Shown in pieces: positions 31,698-42,312 of a stretch of DNA of 64,000 nt. Both the position numbers and the translations under genes were made by a program. Each line of letters begins with the position of its first letter. Within the stretch, counting starts at the first letter, position 1. The DNA lies in NCBI GenBank assembly GCA_027483665.1, contig JAIXUC010000001.1:56405-120404 (forward strand), in the 5' to 3' direction. Source of the DNA: Comamonadaceae bacterium (GTDB lineage: Bacteria; Pseudomonadota; Gammaproteobacteria; Burkholderiales; Burkholderiaceae_C). The notes below the pieces were generated by a model that was not told the origin of the DNA, made no database searches, and saw only the letters and a list, made by a program, of their open reading frames with translations.

Positions 31698-33053
31698 TCA
31701 GTGCTCGGCCAACAAGGCGCGGTTGCTGTGCAGAAAGCGCCGCACCAAAGCCACCGAGGCAAAAGCCAAGCCCACACCGAAGCCAGCCCACACGCCGGGC
31801 GCACCCCAACCCAATCCCAGGCCCATCGCGGCGGCCAGCGGCAGCGAGATGAACCAGTAAGCCACCAGCGAGACGCGCGTCGGCCAGTCGTTGTCCAACA
31901 TGCCGCGCAGCGCGCCTAGGCTGACCGACTGCACACCGTCCATGAGTTGCATCCAGCCGAACACGAACAACACAGAGGCTGCTGCGACCACCACGGCCGG
32001 GTCGTCGATGAAGGCCGCTGCGATGTGCCCGCCAGCGGTCCAATACAGCAAGGCGCTCAATCCCATCCAAGCGCTCACGACGCCCAATCCAGCCCAGCCG
32101 ATGGGCGCCACACGGCCATGCTCTTGCGCACCAATCGCCTGCGAGACCCGGATGCTGACGGCTGCGGCCATGCCCAGTGGCAGCATGTAGAGCGTGCCGC
32201 CGACCGACAGCGCGATCTGGTTGCCCGCCATGGCCACAGCACCGAAAAGGCCGATCAGCAAGCCAGCCACGGCGACCGCGGCCCCTTCCAAAAAGTACTG
32301 CACGGTCATGGGTAGCGCTTCCCTGGCTTGTTGCCACAAGGCTTGCCGCGACCAGCGGCTGCGCACCCACCAGCCCGCTTGCGCAGGTGCCCAGCGCACG
32401 TAACCCCAGATTGCCGCTGCGCCCACGATGTGGGCTGCGAGGCTGGCCACACCAGCCCCAACCAAGCCCAGCGCTGGCGCGCCCCAGCGGCCTTGGATCA
32501 GCAGGTAATTGAGCGCCACGTTCACCACCACCGGAACCGCCGTGAGCGCCACCGATACCCACGGGCGCCCTGTGGCATCCAGCAGATTTTTGCCGGCCAT
32601 CGCGACGGTGAAGGGAACCAGCGAGGCGGCGATCAGGTACCAGTAGGGGGTCAGCACAGCCAACACTTCGGGCGGCTGGCCGAGGTAGGGCATGAGGTGG
32701 ACCACGGCCGCCATGAGGCCTGCAGCGCCCATGCCACCCAGCAAAGTCAGGACAAAGCCATGTCGCGCCACCACGCCAATGGCGGGGCCGTCCTGTGCGC
32801 CGTAGGCCCGCCCAGCGAAGAGCCCAACAGGCCCTGCAAGGCCATACAGCGCAGCGTAAAAAATGATCACCAAATTGGTGGTGAGAGACACCGCAGCCAA
32901 GGGCAAGGCACCCAAGGGGCCCAACATGGCTGTGTCGACGAGCATGGTGCTCGTCGAGAGCACGAGCCCCGCCACCAAAGGCGCAGCCAGGGTGGCCAAG
33001 GCGCGCACTTCCGCCAGCGCTTGGTGCAACAGCCTGGACTGAAGAATGGTCAT
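31698..33053 (-). CDS. MATE-family multidrug efflux transporter
   Basis: The protein is 451 aa with about twelve membrane spans in two homologous halves, the NorM/DinF layout. The N-terminal segment ATLAAPLVAGLVLSTSTMLVDTAMLG and the LYMLPLGMAAAVSIRVSQAIGA block in the second half are typical. It should exchange sodium or protons for cationic compounds. ATG 33053 is chosen; an in-frame TTG at 33068 is less likely. It is followed by the convergent ferritin-like gene and is upstream-adjacent to the ribosomal operon terminator. Confidence 0.9.
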   Translation of the reverse strand: MTILQSRLLHQALAEVRALATLAAPLVAGLVLSTSTMLVDTAMLGPLGALPLAAVSLTTNLVIIFYAALYGLAGPVGLFAGRAYGAQDGPAIGVVARHGFVLTLLGGMGAAGLMAAVVHLMPYLGQPPEVLAVLTPYWYLIAASLVPFTVAMAGKNLLDATGRPWVSVALTAVPVVVNVALNYLLIQGRWGAPALGLVGAGVASLAAHIVGAAAIWGYVRWAPAQAGWWVRSRWSRQALWQQAREALPMTVQYFLEGAAVAVAGLLIGLFGAVAMAGNQIALSVGGTLYMLPLGMAAAVSIRVSQAIGAQEHGRVAPIGWAGLGVVSAWMGLSALLYWTAGGHIAAAFIDDPAVVVAAASVLFVFGWMQLMDGVQSVSLGALRGMLDNDWPTRVSLVAYWFISLPLAAAMGLGLGWGAPGVWAGFGVGLAFASVALVRRFLHSNRALLAEH

Positions 33054-33081
33054 CTGAATCAAGTGCAAAGATGATGATCAG

Positions 33082-33112
33082 AAACAACAACGCCAGGCTA
33101 TGCCTGGCGTTG
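33082..33112 (-). terminator. Terminator of the spc-alpha ribosomal operon
   Basis: A perfect 11-bp stem CAACGCCAGGC (33088-33098) with GCCTGGCGTTG (33102-33112) and a three-base loop. On the minus strand it is followed by TTGTTTC. It lies about 100 bp after the rplQ stop. Confidence 0.8.
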
Positions 33113-33213
33113 TCGCTTGGTGGGGCTCTGTCTGAGTGGCTCTTGGCTGAAGCCAAAAGCCTTCGTCCGATGCTCCCTCGGCGGGTGCTTCAGTGAGCCC
33201 GTCCCTCAGCCCA

Positions 33214-33609
33214 TCACTCGCTGGCCGTGCCGGCAGCGTCTGCAGCGGGCTCGGGCCGATCCACCAACTCCACCAAGGCCATGGGCGCGTTATCACCCAC
33301 GCGGAAGCCCATCTTCAAGATGCGGGTGTAACCACCCGGGCGGGTGTTGTAGCGGGGTCCAAGTACAGCAAACAACTTCATGACGCTGTCGCGATCGCGC
33401 AGGCGGTTGAAAGCCAGGCGCTTGTTCGCCAACGAGTCCACTTTGGCCAAGGTGATCATGGGCTCGACCACTCGGCGCAGTTCTTTGGCCTTGGGAACCG
33501 TGGTCTTGATGGCCTCGTGCTCGATCAGCGAGTTCATCATGTTGCGCAGCATCGCCAGGCGGTGCGAGCTGGTGCGGTTGAGTTTGCGAAGTCCGTGTCC
33601 GTGACGCAT
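33214..33609 (-). CDS. rplQ: 50S ribosomal protein L17
   Basis: The protein is 131 aa (E. coli 127), starting [20 protein letters not shown], with the usual [14 protein letters not shown] and [22 protein letters not shown]. It lies at the end of the alpha operon. The spacer to rpoA is unusually long (186 bp) and holds a hairpin. Confidence 0.98.
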   Translation of the reverse strand: MRHGHGLRKLNRTSSHRLAMLRNMMNSLIEHEAIKTTVPKAKELRRVVEPMITLAKVDSLANKRLAFNRLRDRDSVMKLFAVLGPRYNTRPGGYTRILKMGFRVGDNAPMALVELVDRPEPAADAAGTASE

Positions 33610-33666
33610 GGTGCTTTTCCTTTACTTATTGATCAGGCGGCACCTGCGTGCCGACTGTTTTGAACG

Positions 33667-33694
33667 AGGTGACACACCAAGGTCACCTGTTTTT
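33667..33694 (+). other. Hairpin in the rpoA-rplQ spacer
   Basis: AGGTGAC (33667-33673) pairs with GTCACCT (33682-33688), followed by GTTTTT on the plus strand. It reads as an intrinsic terminator on the strand opposite to the operon. In the operon transcript it would be a stem preceded by a run of A, possibly a processing or stability element. Confidence 0.45.
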
Positions 33695-33795
33695 AATCAA
33701 GCAGCCGTATCAGGTACTGCCTGTTGCACCGGGGTTGGGGCCATCAACGGCCCTGAAGGTACCCCGCAATCCTGCGCCAACCGCCTGTGGGCGAA

Positions 33796-34791
33796 TCAGC
33801 GCTTATCCAGACCTGCAGGTGGCCAGTTCTCCAGCTTCATGCCCAGCGTCAGGCCGCGCGAGGCCAGCACTTCCTTGATTTCGTTGAGCGACTTGCGACC
33901 CAGGTTAGGCGTTTTGAGCAGCTCGTTTTCAGTGCGCTGGATCAAGTCGCCGATGTAGTAAATGTTCTCTGCCTTCAGGCAGTTGGCCGAGCGGACCGTG
34001 AGTTCCAACTCGTCGACCGGACGCAACAGGATCGGATCGAACTTGGCACTGCTGTCGCGCGAACTCACCGAGTCGAACACGGCCAGCTCATTGCCTTCGA
34101 GCTGCGCAAACACAGCCAGTTGCTCCACCAAAATCTTCGACGAAGCGCGCACGGCGTCTTCGGCTGTGATGGCACCGTTGGTTTCAATTTCGATGACCAG
34201 CTTGTCGAGGTCGGTCCGCTGCTCAACGCGAGCGCTCTCCACGATGTAGCTGACGCGGCGCACAGGCGAGAAAGAGGCATCGAGCACGATGCGGCCAATG
34301 GTCTTGTTGCTGGTTTCGTCACCAAAACGGCGAACGCTACCGGGCACATAGCCGCGGCCTTTTTCGACCTTGATTTGCATGTCCAACTTGCCGCCTTGCG
34401 ACAGATTGGCAATGACGTGACCCGGGTTGACGATCTCCACGTCGTGCGGCGTTTGAATATCGGCCGCGGTCACCACGCCTTCTCCATCCTTGCGCAAACT
34501 CAGGGTTACTTCGTCACGGTTGTGCAGCTTGAAGACCACGCCTTTGAGGTTCAACAACAGGTTGACCACGTCTTCCTGAACACCATCGATGGACGAGTAC
34601 TCGTGCAGAACACCTGCAATCGTCACCTCGGTTGCAGCGTGACCCACCATCGAGGACAAGAGCACGCGGCGAAGCGCGTTGCCCAGGGTGTGGCCGTAAC
34701 CACGCTCGAAGGGCTCGAGCGTCACTCTGGCGCGGTTGGGTGCCAGTTGTTCGACTTGAATGGTTTTGGGCTTCAACAGATTGGTTTGCAT
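33796..34791 (-). CDS. rpoA: RNA polymerase alpha subunit
   Basis: The protein is 331 aa (E. coli 329). The N-terminal assembly domain carries [27 protein letters not shown], and the C-terminal domain (from about 250) contains [22 protein letters not shown] and [21 protein letters not shown], the UP-element and activator contact surface. It belongs to the alpha operon rpsM-rpsK-rpsD-rpoA-rplQ. Confidence 0.99.
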   Translation of the reverse strand: MQTNLLKPKTIQVEQLAPNRARVTLEPFERGYGHTLGNALRRVLLSSMVGHAATEVTIAGVLHEYSSIDGVQEDVVNLLLNLKGVVFKLHNRDEVTLSLRKDGEGVVTAADIQTPHDVEIVNPGHVIANLSQGGKLDMQIKVEKGRGYVPGSVRRFGDETSNKTIGRIVLDASFSPVRRVSYIVESARVEQRTDLDKLVIEIETNGAITAEDAVRASSKILVEQLAVFAQLEGNELAVFDSVSSRDSSAKFDPILLRPVDELELTVRSANCLKAENIYYIGDLIQRTENELLKTPNLGRKSLNEIKEVLASRGLTLGMKLENWPPAGLDKR

Positions 34792-34897
34792 CAGAACTTC
34801 CTCTCAATACCCCCGGCTCATTACACCGGTAAGGCTGGTGAAGTGCCCGAAGGGCGCTCGAGGCGCCCAACGGGGACAAAGAAAAAGACGGCGCTGA

Positions 34898-35521
34898 TCA
34901 GCGCGAATACAACTCGACGATCAGCGACTCGTTGATATCGGCACCGAACTCATCACGGTCGGGCACCTTCTTGAAGACGCCTTCGGCCTTCTCGATATTG
35001 ACTTCCACCCAGGCCGGCAAGCCGACCTGTTGCGCCAACTGAAGTGCCTCGGTGACACGCCCTTGCTTGCGGGACTTCTCACGGACCGCGATCACATCGC
35101 CGGTCTTCACTTGATAGGAAGCGATGTTCACTGCCTTGGCGTTGACAGTGATCGCCTTGTGAGACACCAACTGCCGCGCTTCTGCCCTGGTCGAGCCAAA
35201 CCCCATGCGGTAGACGACGTTGTCCAGACGCGACTCCAACAGGAACAGCAGGTTGGTGCCGGTGTTGCCTTTGCGGCTGTCAGCCTGCTCGAAGTAGCGG
35301 CGAAACTGACGCTCGAGCACGCCGTACATGCGCTTGACCTTCTGCTTCTCGCGCAGCTGCAGGCCGAAATCAGATGTCCGCGCACCCGAGGTACGGCCAT
35401 GCTGGCCGGGCTTGGAGTCGAACTTCGCCTTGTCGCTGATGGAGCGACGCGCACTCTTCAAAAAGAGGTCTGTGCCTTCACGGCGGGACAGTTTGGCCTT
35501 GGGGCCGAGATGACGTGCCAC
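34898..35521 (-). CDS. rpsD: 30S ribosomal protein S4
   Basis: The protein is 207 aa with the start [20 protein letters not shown], the S4 RNA-binding domain ([30 protein letters not shown]) and a conserved C-terminus. S4 nucleates 30S assembly and in E. coli represses its own operon. The gene lies between rpsK and rpoA with about 100-bp spacers on both sides, wider than elsewhere in the operon. Confidence 0.99.
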   Translation of the reverse strand: MARHLGPKAKLSRREGTDLFLKSARRSISDKAKFDSKPGQHGRTSGARTSDFGLQLREKQKVKRMYGVLERQFRRYFEQADSRKGNTGTNLLFLLESRLDNVVYRMGFGSTRAEARQLVSHKAITVNAKAVNIASYQVKTGDVIAVREKSRKQGRVTEALQLAQQVGLPAWVEVNIEKAEGVFKKVPDRDEFGADINESLIVELYSR

Positions 35522-35625
35522 TTGATCTTCCTTTGTGTCAACTGCCGCACTGGGGGTGCGGGAGCCAAAGACGCGCGGCCTTTGGCGGTGGGCTTATGAG
35601 GGAAAGCCAGCCAAGCTGGCCAGCT

Positions 35626-36030
35626 TCAGATGCGGCGACGCTTTTGAGGGCGGCAGCCGTTGTGGGGCATAGGCGTCACATCCGCAATGGAGTTGATGCG
35701 AATACCGAGCGCAGCGAGTGCGCGCACCGATGACTCGCGACCAGGGCCCGGGCCCTTGATCTCGACATCGAGGTTCTTGATACCTTGCTCCACCGCAGCG
35801 CGACCTGCCACCTCGGAGGCGACCTGGGCGGCAAACGGCGTGGACTTGCGAGAGCCCTTGAAGCCCTGACCGCCAGACGATGCCCAAGACAGGGCGTTGC
35901 CCTGCCGGTCGGTGATGGTGATGATGGTGTTGTTGAAGGACGCGTGGACATGCGCAATGCCATCGGCCACGTTCTTGCGAACCTTCTTGCGCACGCGTTG
36001 CGCTGCGTTGTTGACGGGAGCTTTGGCCAT
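35626..36030 (-). CDS. rpsK: 30S ribosomal protein S11
   Basis: The protein is 134 aa, with [46 protein letters not shown] cut short here by the usual VASEVAG, and the terminal [18 protein letters not shown]. It sits 18 bp after rpsM on the minus strand. Confidence 0.99.
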   Translation of the reverse strand: MAKAPVNNAAQRVRKKVRKNVADGIAHVHASFNNTIITITDRQGNALSWASSGGQGFKGSRKSTPFAAQVASEVAGRAAVEQGIKNLDVEIKGPGPGRESSVRALAALGIRINSIADVTPMPHNGCRPQKRRRI

Positions 36031-36048
36031 ATCAGTCTTTCAATCCGA

Positions 36049-36414
36049 TTACTTCTTCAGGGACGCCGCTGCCTTGCGCGGTCCCTTGCGGGTGCGGGCG
36101 TTGGTGCGCGTGCGCTGGCCGCGCATCGGCAAGCCACGACGATGACGGAAACCACGGTAGCAACCGATGTCCATCAGACGCTTGATGTTCATCGTCGTTT
36201 CGCGACGCAAGTCACCTTCGATGGTGATCAGACCGATTTGGTCGCGGATCTTTTCCAGATCAGCGTCCGTCAAATCCTTGATCTTCTTCGAGTAGGCGAT
36301 TCCGCAGGCTTCGCAAATTTTGCGAGCGCGGGTGCGACCGATACCGAAGATCGAGGTCAAGCCAATTTCCGTGTGCTTGTGCGGGGGGATGTTGATACCA
36401 GCAATACGTGCCAT
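36049..36414 (-). CDS. rpsM: 30S ribosomal protein S13
   Basis: The protein is 121 aa, starting [20 protein letters not shown], with [14 protein letters not shown] and the basic C-terminus [19 protein letters not shown]. It is the first gene of the alpha group and follows rpmJ by 26 bp. Confidence 0.99.
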   Translation of the reverse strand: MARIAGINIPPHKHTEIGLTSIFGIGRTRARKICEACGIAYSKKIKDLTDADLEKIRDQIGLITIEGDLRRETTMNIKRLMDIGCYRGFRHRRGLPMRGQRTRTNARTRKGPRKAAASLKK

Positions 36415-36440
36415 GTTCGCTCTCTTGATCTACGTGGGGA

Positions 36441-36554
36441 TCAGCCCTGACGCTGCTTGTGCCGTGGGTCGGTGCAGATCACCCGCACCACACCCTTGCG
36501 GCGGATGATCTTGCAGTTACGGCACATTTTCTTGACCGAAGCCGAAACTCTCAT
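36441..36554 (-). CDS. rpmJ: 50S ribosomal protein L36
   Basis: Only 37 codons: [20 protein letters not shown] and the rest up to KQRQG. It is the zinc-binding form, with Cys11, Cys14, Cys27 and His32. It lies between secY and rpsM, where rpmJ belongs. In many Burkholderiales an infA gene precedes it, but the 105-bp gap to secY is too short for one. Confidence 0.97.
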   Translation of the reverse strand: MRVSASVKKMCRNCKIIRRKGVVRVICTDPRHKQRQG

Positions 36555-36659
36555 GTCGTTCTCCTAAAACGCTTTACTCTTTGCGGACAGTCCGCGTTGT
36601 TCGATGCACACCGGACGCCACGCATCCGCCCTCACCAGCCCAGCCTGTTCATGAGGCTG

Positions 36660-37979
36660 CTACATGCCCGGCGAAGGCTTGAAATTGGCTTTCTTCAACA
36701 AGGACTCGTATTGCTGAGACATCAGGTAGTTCTGCACTTGGGACATGAAGTCCATGGTCACCACCACGATGATCAACAGCGACGTACCGCCAAAATAGAA
36801 AGGCACGTTGTATTTGAGGATCAGGAACTCGGGCAACAAACACACGAAGGTGATGTAGATCGCACCGGCCAAAGTCAGCCTGACCAAAATCTTGTCGATG
36901 TAGCGAGCGGTTTGATCACCTGGACGAATACCAGGAATGAATGCGCCACTCTTCTTCAGGTTGTCTGCGGTCTCGCGGCTGTTGAACACCAGAGCCGTGT
37001 AGAAGAAGCAAAAGAAAATGATGGCCGCCGCGTAGAGCATCACATACACAGGCTGCCCAGGAGCCATGGCCGCAGCGATGTCCTTGAGCCAGCGCATGGA
37101 GTCACCCGTGCTGAACCAGCTCACGACCGTGGCGGGCAGCAAGATGATCGAGGAAGCAAAGATGGGCGGGATCACGCCGGCCATGTTCAGCTTCAACGGC
37201 AGGTGCGAGGACTGACCACCATAGACCTTGTTGCCGACCTGACGCCGCGCATAGTTCACCAACAACTTGCGCTGCCCGCGCTCGACGAACACCACGAAAT
37301 ACGTAACCAGCATCACCATGAACACGATGGCAAGCGCCACCAAAATGCTCATGGCGCCGGTGCGCACCAACTCCAGCAGGCCACCGATGGAGCTGGGCAA
37401 GCCGGCGGCGATGCCAGCAAAAATCAGAATGGAAATACCGTTGCCCAAACCACGTTCCGTGATCTGCTCACCCAGCCACATCAAAAACATCGTGCCGGCC
37501 GTCAGGCTCACCACGGCAGTCATGCGGAAGCCAAAGCCTGGGGAAATCACCAAACCGGCAGAGCTCTCCAGCGCGACTGCAATGCCCAAAGACTGAAACA
37601 GGGCCAGGCCCAAGGTGCCGTATCGGGTGTACTGCGTGATCTTGCGACGGCCCGCCTCGCCTTCTTTCTTCAGCTGTTCGAACATCGGGACCACATAGGT
37701 CATCAGCTGCATGATGATCGAGGCCGAGATGTAGGGCATGATGCCCAGAGCAAACACCGTGAAGCGCGAAAGCGCGCCGCCCGAGAACATGTTGAACAAG
37801 TTCAGGATGCCGCCGCTCTGGCTGTTGAACAGCTGTTGAAGCTGGGTCGGATCGATGCCCGGCACCGGAATGTGCGCGCCGATCCGATACACCACCAAGG
37901 CCATCAACAAGAACAACAAACGGCGACGCAAGTCACCGAATTTGCCTGTCTTGGCGATCTGGGCTGCGCTGGTGACCAC
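36660..37979 (-). CDS. secY: Preprotein translocase subunit SecY
   Basis: Channel-forming subunit of the Sec translocon with ten membrane spans. From the GTG at 37979 it is 439 aa, the usual length. Typical segments are [51 protein letters not shown], and [15 protein letters not shown]. An ATG at 38054 in the same frame would overlap rplO by 44 bp and add 25 residues without homology, so the GTG is preferred although its ribosome-binding site is weak. Confidence 0.97.
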   Translation of the reverse strand: MVTSAAQIAKTGKFGDLRRRLLFLLMALVVYRIGAHIPVPGIDPTQLQQLFNSQSGGILNLFNMFSGGALSRFTVFALGIMPYISASIIMQLMTYVVPMFEQLKKEGEAGRRKITQYTRYGTLGLALFQSLGIAVALESSAGLVISPGFGFRMTAVVSLTAGTMFLMWLGEQITERGLGNGISILIFAGIAAGLPSSIGGLLELVRTGAMSILVALAIVFMVMLVTYFVVFVERGQRKLLVNYARRQVGNKVYGGQSSHLPLKLNMAGVIPPIFASSIILLPATVVSWFSTGDSMRWLKDIAAAMAPGQPVYVMLYAAAIIFFCFFYTALVFNSRETADNLKKSGAFIPGIRPGDQTARYIDKILVRLTLAGAIYITFVCLLPEFLILKYNVPFYFGGTSLLIIVVVTMDFMSQVQNYLMSQQYESLLKKANFKPSPGM

Positions 37980-38010
37980 GTGCTGTGTCCGTTCTACGAA
38001 GGTTCTTCGC

Positions 38011-38442
38011 TCAGGCGACGATGCCGCCAGCGGCTTCGATCGCTGACTTGGCACCCGCGGTCGCGCCGATACCTGTCAACTTCACGGCACGGCTGATCTC
38101 GCCGGTCTTGATGACCTTGACCACGCGGGCCATTTCAGCAACCAAGCCAGCTTGTTTGAGAGCCAACACGTCCACCTCGGCGGCACCGAGCTTTTCTAGG
38201 TCCGTCAGCGTGATCTCTGCATTGAACTGCAACAGGTGCGACTTGAAGCCACGCTTGGGCAAGCGGCGTTGCAAGGGCATTTGACCGCCCTCAAAACCCA
38301 CCTTGTGGTAGCCACCCGCACGGGACTTTTGACCTTTGTGACCGCGACCGGCGGTCTTGCCCAGACCAGAGCCGATACCGCGACCCACGCGGCGCTTGGC
38401 GTGCTTGGCGCCAGGGGCCGATTGAATGTCATTGAGTTGCAT
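38011..38442 (-). CDS. rplO: 50S ribosomal protein L15
   Basis: The protein is 143 aa with the glycine-rich N-terminal [20 protein letters not shown] and [18 protein letters not shown]. It lies directly after rpmD and before secY, as in the standard spc operon. Confidence 0.99.
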   Translation of the reverse strand: MQLNDIQSAPGAKHAKRRVGRGIGSGLGKTAGRGHKGQKSRAGGYHKVGFEGGQMPLQRRLPKRGFKSHLLQFNAEITLTDLEKLGAAEVDVLALKQAGLVAEMARVVKVIKTGEISRAVKLTGIGATAGAKSAIEAAGGIVA

Positions 38443-38452
38443 GGGGGGCCTC

Positions 38453-38635
38453 TTACAGAACCTTAACGAGGTAGCTGATCTTGTTGATCATGCCGCGCAC
38501 CGCAGGGGTGTCCTGCAGTTCGCTGATGCTGCGAATTTTGCGCAAGCCCAAACCGCGCACGGTGGCGCGGTGCGACTCTCTACAGCCGATGGGGCTGCGC
38601 ACCAATTGAACTTTCACCGTTTGTTGTGTGGTCAT
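38453..38635 (-). CDS. rpmD: 50S ribosomal protein L30
   Basis: The protein is 60 aa from ATG 38635 ([20 protein letters not shown]). An upstream ATG at 38653 would overlap rpsE and is not needed. The conserved [32 protein letters not shown] covers the rest. Confidence 0.97.
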   Translation of the reverse strand: MTTQQTVKVQLVRSPIGCRESHRATVRGLGLRKIRSISELQDTPAVRGMINKISYLVKVL

Positions 38636-38649
38636 GGCGGTGCTCCGGG

Positions 38650-39168
38650 TCAAACAAACAGGTCTTCGACCGACTTGCCACGTTTGGCCGCCACTTCCGA
38701 CGGCGTGGTGGTGCGGGTCAGGGCATGCAGCGTGGCACGCACCATGTTGTAGGGGTTGGTGGACCCGTGACTCTTGGCCACGATGTCGGTGATACCCACT
38801 ACCTCAAACACAGCGCGCATGGGGCCGCCAGCGATGATGCCGGTGCCCTTGGGGGCAGGCGCCATCATGACCGACGCAGCGCCATGTTGGCCCATCACCT
38901 GATGGTGAATGGTGCCGTTCTTCAGCGAAATCTTGCGCAGGTTACGGCGCGCTTCTTCCATTGCCTTTTGCACGGCAGCGGGCACTTCTTTCGACTTGCC
39001 TTTGCCCATGCCAACGCGGCCATCACCATCACCCACGACAGTCAACGCGGCGAAACCCAGAATGCGGCCGCCCTTGACCACCTTGGTCACGCGATTGACC
39101 GCGATCATCTTTTCGCGCAGACCGTCTTCTGGTCCTTCGTTCTGCGTCTTTGCTTGAACCTTAGCCAT
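38650..39168 (-). CDS. rpsE: 30S ribosomal protein S5
   Basis: The protein is 172 aa with the dsRNA-binding-like N-terminal domain ([17 protein letters not shown], then [20 protein letters not shown]) and the C-terminal [22 protein letters not shown]. It belongs to the spc order rplR-rpsE-rpmD. Confidence 0.99.
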   Translation of the reverse strand: MAKVQAKTQNEGPEDGLREKMIAVNRVTKVVKGGRILGFAALTVVGDGDGRVGMGKGKSKEVPAAVQKAMEEARRNLRKISLKNGTIHHQVMGQHGAASVMMAPAPKGTGIIAGGPMRAVFEVVGITDIVAKSHGSTNPYNMVRATLHALTRTTTPSEVAAKRGKSVEDLFV

Positions 39169-39185
39169 GTTCTTCCTCGATTCGC

Positions 39186-39551
39186 TTAGAACTGCAGACC
39201 GGCGCTGCGAGCCGCGTCAGCCAATGCCTTGACACGACCGTGATAGGCGAAGCCTGCCCGGTCAAATGCCACCTTTTCGACGCCAGCTGCACGCGCTTTT
39301 TCGGCAATGCGCTTGCCAATCAACTCTGCAGCTGCCGCGTTGCCACCCTTGCCCGATCCGCCGAGCGAAGCACGAACTTCCGCTTCGTTGGTGGATGCAC
39401 TGGCCAACACCTTCGAGCCGTCGCCTGATATGACGCTGGCGTAGATGTGCAGGTTGGTGCGATTGACCGTCAGGCGCGCCACCCCTTGGGTAGCGATACG
39501 GATCCTGGTTTGCCGCGCACGGCGCAGGCGCTGCTGTTTTTTGCTCAACAT
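39186..39551 (-). CDS. rplR: 50S ribosomal protein L18
   Basis: The protein is 121 aa, starting [19 protein letters not shown], with [14 protein letters not shown] and the conserved C-terminal [25 protein letters not shown]. It binds 5S rRNA. Confidence 0.99.
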   Translation of the reverse strand: MLSKKQQRLRRARQTRIRIATQGVARLTVNRTNLHIYASVISGDGSKVLASASTNEAEVRASLGGSGKGGNAAAAELIGKRIAEKARAAGVEKVAFDRAGFAYHGRVKALADAARSAGLQF

Positions 39552-39562
39552 GTTGCAGCTCC

Positions 39563-40096
39563 TTACTTCTTCTTGGTCTCTTTGATCGTGATTTTCTCGT
39601 CCGCGTAGCGGATGCCTTTGCCTTTGTAGGGCTCAGGCGGGCGGATTGCGCGAATCTCGGCAGCAATCTGGCCCACGCGCTGACGGTCAGCGCCCTTGAT
39701 CACGATCTCGGTTAGGGTTGGGGTTTCGACCTTGATGCCAGCGGGCATTTCGACGTTGACCGGGTGCGAAAAACCCACAGCCAGGTTCAGCTTGTCACCC
39801 TGCGCGGAGGCCTTGAAGCCGACGCCGACGAGCGAGAGTTTTTTCACAAAGCCTTTGCTGACGCCGTTGACCATGTTGTTGACCAACTGGCGAAAGGTGC
39901 CGCTCATGGCATCAGCCTCACGCGAGTCGTTGGCGGCCAAAAAGCTGATCTGACCAGCCTCCAGCTTCACGTTGACCAGCGCATGCTGAGCAAGCACCAA
40001 AGCACCACCAGCGCCTTTGACGCTGATCCGCTCTTCTTGGATCGACACGTCCACGCCCGCGGGGACGGAGACTGGCATTTTTCCTACACGAGACAT
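39563..40096 (-). CDS. rplF: 50S ribosomal protein L6
   Basis: The protein is 177 aa, the same length as E. coli L6. It starts [19 protein letters not shown] and ends with the RNA-binding block [20 protein letters not shown] followed by a lysine-rich tail. It lies 11 bp before rplR. Confidence 0.99.
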   Translation of the reverse strand: MSRVGKMPVSVPAGVDVSIQEERISVKGAGGALVLAQHALVNVKLEAGQISFLAANDSREADAMSGTFRQLVNNMVNGVSKGFVKKLSLVGVGFKASAQGDKLNLAVGFSHPVNVEMPAGIKVETPTLTEIVIKGADRQRVGQIAAEIRAIRPPEPYKGKGIRYADEKITIKETKKK

Positions 40097-40120
40097 TTCA
40101 GTTCCTTCTGGGTGTCACGG

Positions 40121-40516
40121 TCAGGCGACGTAGCACAGCACTTCGCCACCGACACCGGAAGCGCGCGCCTTGCGGTCCGTCATCACACCCTTGGGCGTAG
40201 TGACGATGGCGACACCCAAGCCATTCATGACCTGGGGAATGGCTTGAGAGCCCTTGTAGACACGCAGACCAGGGCGACTCACACGCTCGATGCGCTCGAT
40301 CACGGGACGTCCGGCGTAGTACTTCAGGGCGATTTCCAGTTCAGCCTTGCCGTCAGCCGTCTTGACCTGGAAGCCATCGATGTAGCCCTCGTCCTTCAGC
40401 ACCTGTGCAATGGCTACCTTGACTTTGGAAGACGGCACGGACACCGTGGGTTTAGCCACCATCTGGGCATTGCGGATGCGCGTCAGCAAATCGGCGATGG
40501 GATCACTCATGCTCAT
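40121..40516 (-). CDS. rpsH: 30S ribosomal protein S8
   Basis: The protein is 131 aa, starting [18 protein letters not shown], with the C-terminal [20 protein letters not shown]. In E. coli S8 represses the spc operon by binding its mRNA near rplE; I cannot judge that structure here. Confidence 0.99.
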   Translation of the reverse strand: MSMSDPIADLLTRIRNAQMVAKPTVSVPSSKVKVAIAQVLKDEGYIDGFQVKTADGKAELEIALKYYAGRPVIERIERVSRPGLRVYKGSQAIPQVMNGLGVAIVTTPKGVMTDRKARASGVGGEVLCYVA

Positions 40517-40534
40517 GTTGATGTCTCCTGCCGA

Positions 40535-40840
40535 TTACCAACTTGCCTTGACCATGCCCGGGATGTCGCCAGCAAAGGCCATCTCACGGATCTTGGCGCG
40601 GGCCAGACCGAACTGACGGAAGGTTCCGCGAGGACGGCCAGTGATTGCGCAACGGTTGCGCTGCCGAGTAGGGTTTGCGTTGCGGGGCAACTTCTGCAGA
40701 CCCAAGCGAGCGGCGGCGCGCTCTTCGTCGGACTTCTTGAAGTCGTTCGCAGTTGCCTTCAGTTCCGCGTATTTCTTGGCGTACTTGGCTGCCAGTTTTT
40801 CGCGCTTGAGTTCGCGCTCTATCAAAGCTACTTTAGCCAC
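40535..40840 (-). CDS. rpsN: 30S ribosomal protein S14 (non-zinc form)
   Basis: The protein is 101 aa, long form without the CxxC zinc pairs, with [20 protein letters not shown] and the conserved end [11 protein letters not shown]. It lies 9 bp after rplE. Confidence 0.99.
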   Translation of the reverse strand: MAKVALIERELKREKLAAKYAKKYAELKATANDFKKSDEERAAARLGLQKLPRNANPTRQRNRCAITGRPRGTFRQFGLARAKIREMAFAGDIPGMVKASW

Positions 40841-40849
40841 GGTACACCT

Positions 40850-41389
40850 TCAATTCTTGAACGGGAAACGGAAACCGGCCAACAGCGCCTTGCACTGCTC
40901 GTCGTTTTTGGCTGTCGTGGTGATGCTGATGTTCAAACCACGCAGAGCATCCACCTTGTCGTACTCGATCTCGGGGAAGATGATCTGTTCTTTGACACCG
41001 ATGTTGTAGTTGCCACGGCCGTCGAAGGCGCGACCCGAGATACCGCGGAAGTCGCGCACTCGGGGCAGGGCCACAGTGACAAAGCGGTCCAGGAATTCGT
41101 ACATGCGCACGCCACGCAGTGTGACCATGCAACCAATCGCCTGTCCTTCACGGATCTTGAAACCGGCAATGGCTTTCTTGGCTTTGGTCACCACGGGCTT
41201 CTGACCGGCAATCTTGGTCAGGTCGCCTACGGCGTTCTCCATCACCTTCTTGTCCGCAACCGCCTCGCTCACGCCCATGTTGAGGGTGATCTTGGTCAGA
41301 CGCGGGACCTCCATCGGAGATTTAAAGCCAAACTTGGCCATCAACTCAGGAGACACTTTTTCGCGGTAGTGTTGTTGCAGTCGTGCCAT
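40850..41389 (-). CDS. rplE: 50S ribosomal protein L5
   Basis: The protein is 179 aa from ATG 41389 ([21 protein letters not shown]). Two codons further up another ATG (41395) overlaps the rplX stop. Conserved blocks are [20 protein letters not shown] and [21 protein letters not shown]. Confidence 0.98.
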   Translation of the reverse strand: MARLQQHYREKVSPELMAKFGFKSPMEVPRLTKITLNMGVSEAVADKKVMENAVGDLTKIAGQKPVVTKAKKAIAGFKIREGQAIGCMVTLRGVRMYEFLDRFVTVALPRVRDFRGISGRAFDGRGNYNIGVKEQIIFPEIEYDKVDALRGLNISITTTAKNDEQCKALLAGFRFPFKN

Positions 41390-41391
41390 GG

Positions 41392-41712
41392 TCATGCCAC
41401 CTTGATTTCTTCGCCGCTGGACTTGTAGACGCGTACCCGCTTTCCGTCAGCCAGCAGTTTGATGGCTACCCGGTCAGCTTTGCCGGTCGCGCCGTTGAAG
41501 ATCGCCACGTTGGATTGGTGAATCGGCATTGTTTTCTGCACGATGCCGCCCGTCTCCCCTTTCATGGGGTTGGGCTTGACGTGCTTCTTCACCATATTGA
41601 TGCCGTCCACGATCAGATGGCTGTCATCTTTGCGCAACGACACCTTGCCGCGCTTGCCTTTGTCACGGCCGGCCAGCACGATGACTTCGTCGCCTTTACG
41701 GATCTTGTTCAT
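41392..41712 (-). CDS. rplX: 50S ribosomal protein L24
   Basis: The protein is 106 aa with the KOW motif ([22 protein letters not shown]) and [20 protein letters not shown]. It lies between rplN and rplE with short spacers. Confidence 0.99.
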   Translation of the reverse strand: MNKIRKGDEVIVLAGRDKGKRGKVSLRKDDSHLIVDGINMVKKHVKPNPMKGETGGIVQKTMPIHQSNVAIFNGATGKADRVAIKLLADGKRVRVYKSSGEEIKVA

Positions 41713-41721
41713 GAACGGTCC

Positions 41722-42090
41722 TCAGAGAACTTCAGGGGCCAAAGACACGATCTTCATGAATTTCTCGGTGCGCAACTCGCGCGTCACCGGACCGAAGATG
41801 CGGGTGCCGATCGGCTCCAACTTGGCATTGAGCAACACGGCGGCGTTGCCATCAAACTTGACGAGCGAGCCGTCGGTACGACGGATGCCCTTGGCGGTCC
41901 GCACGACGACTGCGCTGTAGACCTCGCCTTTTTTGACGCGACCACGGGGCGCAGCCTCTTTGATGCTGACCTTGATGATGTCGCCTACGCTGGCGTAACG
42001 GCGTTTAGATCCGCCAAGCACCTTGATGCACAACACGGACTTGGCGCCTGTGTTGTCGGCGACGTCCAACCGAGATTCTGTCTGGATCAT
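41722..42090 (-). CDS. rplN: 50S ribosomal protein L14
   Basis: The protein is 122 aa from ATG 42090 ([20 protein letters not shown]), the standard L14 length. An in-frame ATG at 42117 would add nine residues with no homology. It is the first gene of this ribosomal operon; rpsQ and the rest of the S10 operon, which normally precede it, are absent. A strong promoter lies about 190 bp upstream. Confidence 0.98.
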   Translation of the reverse strand: MIQTESRLDVADNTGAKSVLCIKVLGGSKRRYASVGDIIKVSIKEAAPRGRVKKGEVYSAVVVRTAKGIRRTDGSLVKFDGNAAVLLNAKLEPIGTRIFGPVTRELRTEKFMKIVSLAPEVL

Positions 42091-42277
42091 TTGTTGTTTC
42101 CCAACTTGTATCGCCAAGTCGCCTCGACCCAGTTACCCGGGACGAACGTCGTCAAAGCAATCAGTCTTGGGCCCGTCGTTCACACACCGGAACTTCCGGC
42201 ATGCATTCGTTGGGCAGATGTTTCGCTTCGCCATCCCTCACTGTTGAACAATGAGACCGTGACGGGCGAAGCCGCGC

Positions 42278-42307
42278 AGTATAGCCACGGCCCTGAGAAC
42301 CCGTCAA
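42278..42307 (-). promoter_or_regulatory. Sigma70-type promoter for the rplN-rplQ operon
   Basis: On the minus strand, TTGACG (42307-42302) and TATACT (42283-42278) are separated by 18 bp. Both are one mismatch from consensus. It begins five bases after the glpD stop. Its distance to rplN leaves a leader of about 180 nt, room for translational feedback control. Confidence 0.75.
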
Positions 42308-42312
42308 CCCTC

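Noticed and set aside
36459..38096. A 545-codon plus-strand frame opposite secY
   Set aside because: It is His/Gln/Arg-rich and has no domain; secY on the other strand is certain.
39764..41428. A 554-codon plus-strand frame opposite rplF to rplE
   Set aside because: It runs across several ribosomal genes and their spacers, so it is a composition artefact.
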